From Arachis hypogaea (lineage: Eukaryota; Streptophyta; Magnoliopsida; Fabales; Fabaceae), in NCBI RefSeq assembly GCF_003086295.3, contig NC_092038.1, forward strand, positions 105,493,837-105,557,836: a stretch of 64,000 bases of DNA, written 5' to 3'. Below are positions 49,642 through 60,575 of the stretch, one piece after another; position 1 is the stretch's first letter, and every line of letters starts with the position of its first letter. Under the pieces are notes generated by a model, which searched no databases, had not been told where the DNA came from, and saw nothing but the letters and a program-made list of their open reading frames with translations. Made by a program: the position numbers and the translations under genes.

Positions 49642-49701
49642 GAGGATCTTTACTCCAAGCTGCAAAGCTTGATCTCTTTGAGACCAAGCTCTGATACCAA
49701 T

Positions 49702-51551
49702 TGATGGTTTCAGTGGCTAAGAGAAGGGGGGGGGGTTGAATCTTAGCCCCCTTTTTCAAAAGCTAACACTTGCTGATTCTTGGAAGAGGCTTTTATGTTT
49801 TTGCTCGTCACTTGACACGAGCAACTTTGTTTTGTCTCGTCCCTTGCGACGAGACTTTTTGTTTTGTCTCGTCACTTGGCACGAGATAATTCTGGCTTTT
49901 GCTCCTGTGTGGTAGAAAACAGAAATGGAGTAGAAAGAGAAGAAGATTGCACCCAGATATATCCTGGTTCGGCTGCTAAGTGCAGTGCAGCCTACATCCA
50001 GTCTCCATCACAAACATGATGGAATTTCACTATAATCAATCAGATTACAACTTGTAAAGTGCTAACCCAACTTACAAGGGGATTCCCACAGAATCATGAT
50101 ACACAACATAGATGAACAAAGGACCTCTAAGACATCTATGGCTTTTTCTTTTAATTTTGCACTCTCTGCCTTTTTCCGCTCTATGGCTTTTTCATTACAA
50201 ACCTCACTGTTTGCCTTTTTCCATGAGACTCAAGACATGACAAAATTAAACAGAAAAATTACAAAACATAATACATTGAAGGAGAAGAGAAATCTGTTAG
50301 CTCAGGTAGCTCTGAGAACTCTGTGCCTTGCACTCTCAAATCTTACTCCTTTTCACTCCTTGCTTCAAACAGTGGTTGTTTCCCCTTTTTAAAGAAACAG
50401 GAAAGCCTCCACACTTGAAGTCAAAACCGAACCAACTTTCTTCCTCCTTCAACAAACCGGTTCGGCCATTCAGAGAGAGAGGAGATAACCATGCATTAAC
50501 CAACATGCAATTACCTCTAGTCCTTTCTTGATCATCAACCTTCATCAATCCGGGCTCTCCATCCTTGGCTTCCTCTCCAAGATGGATTTCTGGCCCTTGA
50601 TGCCTCATGATGATGATGACTTCATCTGCTTCAAACTCTGCCTCCAACCATCACTTCGCCACTCTAGCTACTCCCTGTGGTGGTTGGTCAGATTCGAAGA
50701 CAAGCCATGCTTCAAGAATCTCCCTCTTGGCCGAATCTTCTTCTTCCATTTTTGAGCATGAAAGGCTCAAGATAGCCTCACCAAATCTAACCACATTTGG
50801 TGAATATCTTAGCCACAGCTCACTTTTCTTTTTCTTTTTCGTGCCATCAACTCGATGGTCTTGTAGCTTGTCCTTCCCTTGCTTCGGTAGCTCCATTTTG
50901 ATTTCAAGGAAGCCATTGTTTCCTGTGTATTAACCGAAGAGAGAAGGAGAAAGAGATGAGAGAGAAGAGAGAATGTGAGGAAAAAGCAATTCAAAGTGAT
51001 TAATCAATTTAATTAAAGATAGCTTGCTTTTTCTTCCCTGGGTGGCGTGTAAAGTTAATGCCATCAATCATGTCAAAGATACTCTCTCTCATATTTCCTA
51101 TGCACTTATTAACTTTACTCTAATAAATTTTGAAATCCATCATGATGAGTAAAGGGGTTCCGTTGGAGCATGCAGTGCATAATCAAAGGAATAGATTTCT
51201 TTTGTTAAGTGAATAAAATAATATTGTGCCCCAATTCCTTTTTATTTCGGACCAAGCATTTTTGGTCTCATACCAAGACCTTCAATTGGGCTTGTTATCA
51301 CAATTGCTAGCCCATTTAATAAAACACTTGTTTCAGCCACCATCCCCAAATAATTTTAACACCAAGGCTGAATGTTGATTTTATTGGGCTTGGGATCTCT
51401 TCTTTTCATTTCGGCCCAAATATAAAATCTGCACAACAAAATTATTAATTAGGCAAATATAAATTAAGATCTAATTAATAATTTTGTAATTAAGTATTTT
51501 AATAATGTTTGTTCATCATCAATATTAAATAAGAGTTTTCCAAACTCATCA
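49702..51551 (-). repeat. 5' LTR of Sirevirus-like element
   Basis: 1,850 bp. The small open frames here duplicate those of the 3' LTR exactly and are LTR sequence, not genes. Confidence 0.95.
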
Positions 51552-52316
51552 GAAGTAACCAACACTTATCGACTGAAACTTTTTGCAGGAGAAATAATTC
51601 ACCTTTTTGAAAAAAGTTAAACAAATTCTGGTATACTCTACAACAGAATACCATGTGGATGGTAAGTGATGGAAAAAAGGTAAATATATGAAAAGACAGA
51701 TGATTAAAAGGAGAAAACATCATTTTACCTAAGGCTATCAAGCTTATTCTAGATATTCAAAATTATAATATAGTTAACTCCTTAATAACACCGAATGGGA
51801 AGTGAAAGATGAATCTATTGAATCAATACCTAGATGAATATATAATTCAAAAAATTAGAAATCTCCTAGCACTAAATTCAAACCTAAGAGTGAACACCTT
51901 GTAATGATTCACACTTTTGATGGAGAATTTTTAATTGCAACAGCTTACAAAGTTCTAAGCCAATAATAAGAGAAAAATAATGACAAATGAAGAATAATAT
52001 GGAGGTGAAAAAGACAAAAAAGGATTAAGGTATTTGTGTGGTAACTTTTTTGTAATAAACTATTCACAACTGAAAGAAGTGCTAGAATCATGAGGACAGC
52101 AGCGTTTTGTAGAAATTGTCAAAGATAGATTGAAATCTTTCTTTATGCCTTAAGGGATTGCCCAAAGACAACCACCATCTGGATAAAGCTCTTAAATCCG
52201 TACACTACACTCAGGATCTTCGAAACAAATTTTGAAGATTGAATAGATCTTAATCTACAACAACAACATCAGGAGGACAAGTTCTACAAACTGGCTAGAT
52301 GAATTTTAGACAATAA
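51552..52316 (+). pseudogene. LINE2 ORF2 C-terminal part (zf-RVT), decayed
   Basis: After the TSD gaagt the frame continues from ...LFGS with NQHLSTETF, then KKLNKFWYTLQQN, DGKKVNI and NIILPKAIK, and reaches a zf-RVT remnant (CRNCQR..YALRDCPKTTT) at about 52110-52165. These blocks are in the usual L1 order after the reverse transcriptase. Interrupted at 52316 by gypsy-B. Confidence 0.8.
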
Positions 52317-55300
52317 TGTAAAACCCGGTTAATTAACGGCTAATTAACCCATAAATGGGAATTTATTCTAGAAAGCCTAAAATGTGATTTTCATGGCTAA
52401 ATGTGATAGAGGAGATTGAGACGAGAATTTTGGTACCAATTTTATAGAATTCGGACCAAGATTGGACCAAACGGGCCAAACCGGGCCAATTGGACCCAAA
52501 GTGGGCCCTTGGCCCAACATAACTTAACCAAAACCCTAGTTTTCAGCACTCTCTCTCCTCATTTGTTACACACACAAGCTGAAATTAGAGAGAAAGGGAG
52601 GAAGAACACTCTCTCAAGTTCTCTCCCTTGGTTGATCTTCAAATCACCATAACTTTTGATCTAGAGCTCCGATTGCCGCTCCGTTTGCGGCCACGAGTTC
52701 ACCGCGGAGAGCTCTACAAAACCCATACAATCAAACTTGAGGTAAGCCACAATTTTCAGTTCGAAATTCCAGCACTTATTTTCGAGTTTCATGGGTGAAA
52801 TGTTGAGATTTTGGGTTCTTTGATGTTATAGGACCCAACTCTCTTGAAGGAGAAGGTTAATCTTGTCTCCTTGGACCTTGGGTGTGGTAAGATTCTCAAC
52901 CCTAGTGTATTTTGTTGTTTTATGATGTTTGGGTTTTGAGATGTTGTGTATGGGTATGATGGTTGTGGCTTAGGTTGTGTATATGTGAATATTGGAGCTT
53001 GATTGGTGATTTTAAAAAGCTTGGGAAGGGTTTGGTGGTGAAAAATCTGTTCTTGGAGGTATTGAGGCCTTGAGAGCTTGTGGATAAGTGGTTTGGAAGT
53101 GCTCCGGTGGAGCTTGGGAAAATCGGCTAAGGTATGGTTTCGGTTTCCCGTATCTAATATGTAATGTGGTAGGAAATACTTAGGCTAGAGGCCCTAAGAT
53201 AGGCATTGAAATGTTGATATTGTTGAATGATTGAGATATATGATGTGGTCATATATGTGATGATGATTAATGATGCCTTGATGGTATGATGTATGAGAAA
53301 TATGCATGTTGTGATATATGCTTGATGATTGGTTATGGTTGAATTGTGGGTTGAACCATGTTGATGGTGAGTATGATATTGATTGCGTACAACGATGATT
53401 TATTGGATTTGGTGTTGTTGAGAATTGGCATGAGGAATAGTATATGATATGTCAACATGTTTGAGTTTGATCCACTTGGGTGAAGTGGGTTAGAATGATG
53501 AGATAGTGATTTTGTATATTGTGGTAAAGTGTCAATGTGTGAGTTAAGGAGGCTTGATGTTGAAATTGATATATTTTGATTGATTTCAAAGAAAAGGGAT
53601 GAAAATGGCATGTTTTGATTGATTTTGAAAAGAGTTGGAAATGGCTTGTTTGCAAATGGCACTTTGTGGTTTTTATGAAAATATATGGTTTTTGGGCATA
53701 CTTTGGTGGGACATAACTTGGACTACGGATCTCTGTTTTGTGCCAAATATATTTAGAAATGAAATTGGATCCGGGATGTCCATGCCGTTCGAAGAACGGG
53801 TGAAAAACGATTTAAAATGAGAAAGTTATGTCCGTTGGAAGATTGGGGTTTAAATTGGTGAATTCTGCAGCTTTTAACTTAGAAAATTTTTAGCAGAATG
53901 ACCCCTTGCGCGTGGGCGCACTTGGCGCGTGCGCGCCGTTCTTCCCGAAAATGTCATCCACGCGTGAGCGTGATGTGCGCGGGCGCGCCGATTGTGCTGC
54001 ACCCAATGCCCAGCCATTTTCCAGAGAGTCATGCCAAAACTGTGCCAGTGTTGTGCCTGGGGCATGAGAACGCCCACGCGTACGCGTGGTTGACGCGTAC
54101 GCGCCGATTTGGCAAAGTTTTAATCCACGCGGTAGCGTGCATGACGCTTGCGCGTCGATGAAGTTTTTGAGGCCATCCACGCGTGCGCGTAGAGTGCGCG
54201 TACGCGCGGACCTGTTTTCATCCCAAAGTTGATTTTTGAGTTTTAAAAGCCAAATTTCATACTTCTAAGCCTCCGATCTCACCACTTATATCTTAAATCA
54301 TTATGATATGCCTAGCTATGAGAGAAGGAGCTAGTGGATGTGGTAACTTGCGAGTGAAGCAAGGGGAAAATGAATAATCAATGAGGATCATTGATGATTA
54401 TGTGAGATGTGGAGGATGGTGGTGGAAGTGCTTGTTATGCCATTGGCCGAAGGGCCGTAATTGTTTATGAATTGGCTGGTTCTGGATTGAACCGTGAGCC
54501 GGAATAGCTGTGTATGCTATGAATATTGGCTGGTTATGGATTTAACCGTGAGCTGGATGGCTGATATGGATGTTGATCCATGGACGAGAATTCATGCATG
54601 TTTATGCTGAATTATTGATAATTGTGATTTGCACTTCCACTATCTGAGATACGAGTTTCCCTGGGTAGTAGCAGTGGCTAGCCACCACGTGCTCCAGGTT
54701 GAGACTTGATACTCTGTTGACCCTATGTCGTAAGTGTGGCCGGGCACTGTGAAAGACCCGGATGAGCTCGCCCCCGTAAATATTCACCAGTGAGGGTGAT
54801 GGATATAGATCATGATTATGATCAAGTTTATGACGAGTATAACTCAAGTTGGGGATGCATGACAGAGGGACAGTCCAATGGTTAGCGACCAGGACTTGTC
54901 GGGTTGGCTTTATAACTGACAAGATGATATCATCAGCCACTAGGGACAGGCATTCATCATATGCATACTATATGAATTGTTTGAGATTGCCTATTTGACT
55001 GCATATTACTTGCTAATTGTCTAAATGCCTTACTTGTTCCTAATTGTATATTTCTTGCTTGATATAACTGTGTTTGCTATATTATACTCCTGCTGGTGGT
55101 TGGGAGGTCTGAAGGAATTGAAAAGGGAAGTATTAGTTAGACTGAAGTATCTTTAGTCAGATGCCCTTTTTGGTTTACCCTGTTTATAAGCTCTGATATT
55201 ATTTGGAGGAAGTTCTAGGATTGCCTTCGGCTTTCCTCCATTATTATGTATTATATATGTGGAAGCTGTTACCATGCTGGGGACCTCTGGTTCTCACCCA

Positions 55301-55856
55301 TGCGGATTTTGTGGTTTTCAGATGCAGGACGTGAGTTTTCTCGCTGAGGCATGCTGGAGACTTCTAGATTTGCGAAGATCCTTTGTTCTCGGGGCTATGT
55401 GTTGGTTTATATGTTTTGCTTAGATACTTTTATCTCCATTAAATAATTCAAACTGTGATGACTCCTCTTATGGGAGATTTTGGAGAATAGGCTTTGTGTA
55501 TTTGTGTCCCTTTGGGTTTCCTTTGGGGTTTCCTTATTTTATCATATGTATATATTGTTATGCTTGGACCGGTTATCTTCGCAGCCGGATCTTGAGTCTT
55601 GATATTTCCTGTTTTTGACACTCCTTTGTATATATATAATCACGCGTTGGTTATCCTTGTTCGTTACGTTATCGATCAGAGTGTTGCGCTTTTGAGTTGC
55701 GGTTTTTGGTTACCCCCTTTTTCTACAAAGGCTCCTAGTTATAATCAATCATTCATACTACTATACGTACTAATTTTTTTTATTTTAGAGGTCGTAATAC
55801 CTTGCCATCTCTGAATTATGACTTAAGCATAAGACTCTGTATGGTAGGGTGTTGCA
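52317..55856 (+). repeat. 5' LTR of gypsy-B
   Basis: 3,540 bp. Contains a CpG-rich cluster of CGCGTACGCG-type motifs (about 53908-54215) and a GATGATATCATC palindrome block (about 54924). The left boundary is fixed by TG and the TSD. The small open frames inside are repeated in the 3' LTR and are not genes. Confidence 0.94.
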
Positions 55857-55859
55857 TTA

Positions 55860-55871
55860 TGGTATCAGAGC
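55860..55871 (+). other. primer-binding site of gypsy-B
   Basis: TGGTATCAGAGC, complementary to the 3' end of initiator tRNA-Met, four bases after the 5' LTR. Confidence 0.9.
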
Positions 55872-56075
55872 AGTTCGTTCCTGTAGAGCCTGAGGGATGG
55901 ACTGATTATGCTTCTGTGCATTCTCTGTGTGTGTGTGTTATGTGCTATTAGTATATCTGCTTGATATAATTGGCATAAACGTTCATGAGCATGCATTTGG
56001 GACTTTGAAGTACTAGACTTCCGATATTGAGACTGATCAACTTAATATCGATTGTTTGGTATGTATAGGAACCAG

Positions 56076-59000
56076 ATGGCGCCTCGTGGACGCGGTAGAG
56101 GTAGTGCGAGAGGTCGTACGAATGCTCGTGCGCCGGAGAATAACCCTAATGACCCGGTGAACTTCATGACTGCGTTGGAGAACATGGCTGCTGCTATGCA
56201 AGCCACTGCTGAGGCTCTTGGTCAATAGATGAACAACCATGGTAATGATGGAGGTGGAGTTCAGGGCCCGATGACACTGGCAAACTTTTTGAAGGTTAAT
56301 CCACCTAAGTTCAAGGGAACTACTAGCCCGACTGAGGCTGATACATGGTTTCAGGCTATAGAGCGAGCGCTGCAAGCGCAAGTGGTGCTTGAAGGACAGC
56401 GTGTCGAGTTTGCTACCTATATGCTTGTCGGTGAAGCGTCGCATTGGTGGCAAGGTATCCGACGTCTTCTGCAGCAGGGTGATGACTATATCACCTGGAA
56501 TGTTTTTCAAGAAGAGTTCTATAAGAAGTACTTTCCGACTTCTGCTAGGACGGCTAAGGAACTTGAATTGTTACAGCTGAAGCAGGGTATTATGTCCATA
56601 TCAGAGTATACTGACAAGTTTGAGGAGCTGTTCAGGTTCTCTCGTATGTGCCAAGGGACTCCGGTGGAATATGAGGAATGGAAGTGTGTTAAGTATGAAG
56701 GAGGACTCCGGAGTGATATTTTCAGTTCAGTGGGACCAATGGAGATTAGGACTTTCTCCGAGTTGGTAAACAAGTGTAGGGTTGCTGAAGAGTGTGTGAA
56801 GAGGGCAACCGCTGAGAAAGGGAGTCAAAGGGGATCATTCCCACAGAACCGAGGGAAGAGCTTTGCACCTAGAGGTCCGTCTTTCAAGAGAGGAAGCTCT
56901 TTTAGGAGGCCCAACAACAACAACAATTTCCAAGGAAAAAGGTATGGGAAGCAGCCTCAGAATGATCAAGCTTGTACTAGGTGTGGAAGTCACCATCCGG
57001 GAGCACCATGCAAGGCCGGATGGGGTTTGTGCTACACTTGTGGAAAGGCGGGGCATAAAGCCGCAAATTGTCCAGAGAGGCAGAAACAAGGTGCTGGGAA
57101 AGCACAACAGACTGGTCGGGTGTTCACCACTTCAGCTGTAGGAGCTGAGGGATCTGAGACACTGATTCGAGGTAACTGTGAAATAGCTGATCAAACCTTA
57201 AATGCTTTATTTGATTCGGGAGCATCACATTCATTCATTGCATTTGAGAAAGCCTATGAGTTAGGATTGAAGATTGTAACTTTAGGTTATGATCTAAGAG
57301 TGTACAATGCTACCCATGAAGCCATGGTAACTAGGCTAGGATGCCCGGAAGTTTCCTTTAGGTTCAAGCAGCGTGATTTTGTTCATAACTTAGTCTGCTT
57401 ACCGATGATCGGTCTTGATCTTATCTTGGGATTGGACTGGTTATCTAAGAACCATATCCTGCTTGATTGTTCTACAAAGTCGGTGTACTTTATGCCGGGA
57501 GATACAGAAGGGCCGGTCGTGGTAAATAATTATTACTTGAATTCGATGATGGTGAACTGTTCCGGAACCGAATGTCAGGGTATCATGTTGTTAACCGCGG
57601 GTGTTTCGGGTGATGATCAAAGGTTGGAACAGATTCCGGTTGTGTGTGAGTTTTCGGAAGTGTTTCCCGATGATATTGATGAGTTTCCACCTAACCGAGA
57701 GGTTGAGTTTGCTATTGAGTTGGTGCCCGGAACGGGACCAATCTCAAGTGCTCCTTATAGGATGTCACCGTTAGAGATGAACGAGCTAAAGTCTCAGTTA
57801 GAGGATTTGTTGGGAAAGAATTTTATACGCCCAAGTGTATCTCCGTGGGGTGCTCCAGTGTTACTGGTGAAGAAGAAGGATGGGAGTATGCGGCTCTGTG
57901 TGGATTACAGGCAGCTGAACAAGGTTACAATAAAGAATAAGTACCCATTGCCGAGAATTGATGATCTCATGGATCAGTTACAAGGAGCTGGAGTTTTCTC
58001 CAAGATCGACTTGCGATCCGGTTATCACCAGATAAGGGTGAGGGGTGAGGATATCCCTAAGACCGCTTTTAGGACTCGTTATGGTCATTACGAGTACACT
58101 GTAATGTCTTTCGGGTTGACGAATGCTCCTGCAGTGTTTATGGATTACATGAATAGAGTTTTCCGTCCGTTTTTGGATAAATTCGTTGTTGTCTTCATTG
58201 ATGACATACTGATTTATTCCAAGACTGAAGAAGAGCATGCGGAACACTTGAGGACCGTGTTGCAGATTCTAAAGGAGAAGAAACTTTATGCAAAACTGTC
58301 TAAGTGTGAGTTTTGGAAGAGTGAGGTGAAGTTTTTGGGTCACGTGGTGAGTAAGAAGGGAATAGCCGTAGATCCAACTAAGGTGGAGGCTGTGATGGAT
58401 TGGAAGCAACCAACCACCGTGACAGAGACAAGGAGTTTTCTGGGTTTAGCTGGCTATTACCGAAGGTTTATCAAGGGCTTTTCACAGATAGCTTTGCCAA
58501 TGACAAAGTTGACCCGCAAAGATACTCCGTTTGTTTGGACTCCTGAGTGCGAGGAGAGCTTTCAGACATTGAAGAAAAAGTTGACCACTGCACCTGTGTT
58601 AGTGTTACCCGAGCCGAATGATCCATTTGAGGTGTATTGTGATGCCTCATTGAAGGGTCTAGGGTGCGTGCTGATGCAGCATCGTAATGTGGTGGCGTAT
58701 GCCTCACGACAGTTGAGACCTCATGAAGTTAGTTACCCTACGCACGATTTGGAACTCGCTGCGGTTGTGTTTGCCTTGAAGGTGTGGAGGCATTATCTCT
58801 ATGGGGTTAAGTTCCAAGTTTTCTCTGATCATAAGAGCTTGAAGTATCTCTTTGATCAGAAAGAGCTCAATATGAGGCAGGGGAGGTGGATGGAATTGTT
58901 GAAGGACTACGACTTTGAGTTGCATTACCATCCGGGGAAGGCGAATGTAGTGGCAGATGCGTTGAGTCGGAAGTCGTTATATGCGGCTTGGATGATGCTT

Positions 59001-60539
59001 CAAGAGGAGAAGCTGCTCAAGGGATTCGAGAGTCTGAAAATTGGTGCTCGAGAAGTATCCGGAACCTTGTGTTTGAGCCGATTAGAGATCTCAAGTGATT
59101 TTAAGTCCGAACTCCTAAAGGCTCATCAAAATGATGAAGCGTTATGGAAGGTGTTACCGGCTATTGAGCAAGGAAAACGGTGGAGAGTGTCGGAAGAAAA
59201 AGATGTGTTATGGAGATTCAAAGGTAGGATCATTGTGCCGGATGTTGGCACTTTGAGACAAGATATTTTAAAGGAGGCACACAAAAGCGGATTCTCCATT
59301 CACCCGGGAAGTACTAAGATGTACCATGATTTAAAGGCAATGTTCTGGTGGCCGGGAATGAAGAATGATGTGGCGGAATATGTTTCAAAGTGCTTAACTT
59401 GTCAAAAGGTAAAGATTGAACATCAAAGACCTTCCGGGATGTTGCAACCTTTAGAGATTCCACAATGGAAGTGGGAAAGTATTGCAATGGACTTTGTGTC
59501 GGGATTGCCAAGGACTAGGACTGGTTTTGATGCTATTTGGGTGATTGTGGACCGACTGACGAAGTCAGCTCACTTTTTGCCCATTCGGATGACTTACACC
59601 CTTGAGGAGCTAGCACGGTTATACATAAAGGAGATTGTGAGACTTCATGGTGTACCTGCTACTATAATCTCTGATAGAGATCCTCGTTTCACTTCAAGGT
59701 TTTGGGGTGCATTTCAGAAAGCTTTTGGAACCCAATTAAGCTTGAGCACGGCTTACCATCCTCAAACAGATGGTCAATCTGAGAGGACAATCCAAACACT
59801 AGAGGATATGTTGAGAGCTTGTGTTTTGGACCAACCGGCGAGTTGGGATCGGTATATGCCATTGGTGGAGTTTGCATACAATAATAGTTATCATGCGAGC
59901 ATCGGAATGGCTCCGTATGAGGCCTTGTATGGGAGGAAATGTCAATCTCCGCTATGTTGGTATGAAACTGGAGAGAAAAGCTTGTTAGGGCCGGAAATGA
60001 TAGCTGAGACTACTGAACAAGTCAAGAAAATCCGTGATAGGATGCTTACGGCGCAGAGTCGTCAAAAGAGTTATGCCGATCAGAGGCGAAAGCCCTTAGA
60101 ATTTGAGGAAGGAGATCATGTTTTCCTTAAGGTTACTCCGACCACGGGAGTAGGTAGGGCGATTAAGGCAAAGAAGTTGAATCCTCGATACATTGGTCCA
60201 TTTCAAATCCTGGAGAGGATTGGACCGGTGGCGTATCGGATGGCTCTACCACCTCATCTTTCGAACCTGCACGACGTGTTTCACGTGTCGCAGCTTCGGA
60301 AGTACACTCCTGATGCTAGCCATGTGTTGGAACCTGAATCGGTTCAGTTAAGGGAAGATTTGACGCTTCCAGTGGCTCCAGTCAGAATTGATGATACTAG
60401 TATCAAACGGTTGCGTGGGAAATAGGTTTCATTGGTCAAAGTGGCATGGAGTCGAGGCGATGTTGAGGAACACACTTGGGAACTTGAGTCAGAGATGCGA
60501 ACGGATTATCCGCATTTATTCTCAGGTAATTGCATTTGA
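56076..60539 (+). pseudogene. gag-pol: gypsy-B gag-pol polyprotein, two in-frame TAGs
   Basis: One frame from ATG 56076 (MAPRGRGRGSARG) to TGA 60537-60539, 1,487 codons, interrupted only by TAG at 56226-56228 and 60423-60425; the middle is open for 1,398 codons. Domains, numbered from 56229: retrotransposon gag 15-180 ([15 protein letters not shown]); zinc knuckle [14 protein letters not shown] at about 267; protease FDSGASHSF at about 327; RT with FIDDILIYS at about 655; RNase H from VYCDAS (about 802); integrase zinc region from about 1024 and D, D, E in MDFVSG (1086), SDRDPRF (1148) and GQSERT (1182). After the second TAG the frame resumes with LVKVAW and EEHTWELESEMR, a chromodomain-like tail that targets integration to chromatin in chromoviruses. 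So the stop removes just that tail. No frameshift is visible. Confidence 0.92.
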
Positions 60540-60575
60540 ATTTTGTGGGCAAAATTCCCAATTAGGTGGGTAGAA

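Larger units (their letters stand above)
41331..51551 (-). mobile_element. Sirevirus-like Ty1/copia element, very young insertion
   Basis: 10,221 bp on the - strand with LTRs at 41331-43177 (3') and 49702-51551 (5'), ends TG..CA, and a perfect TSD GAAGT (41326-41330 and 51552-51556). The LTRs differ by about three substitutions and a 3-bp difference in a G run, under 0.2 percent. The primer site next to the 5' LTR reads TGGTATCAGAGC on the - strand (49701-49690). UBN2-type gag, copia-order pol, large size and several polypurine-like motifs before the 3' LTR fit Sirevirus (SIRE) elements. The coding region has at least two frameshifts and one TAG. Confidence 0.94.
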
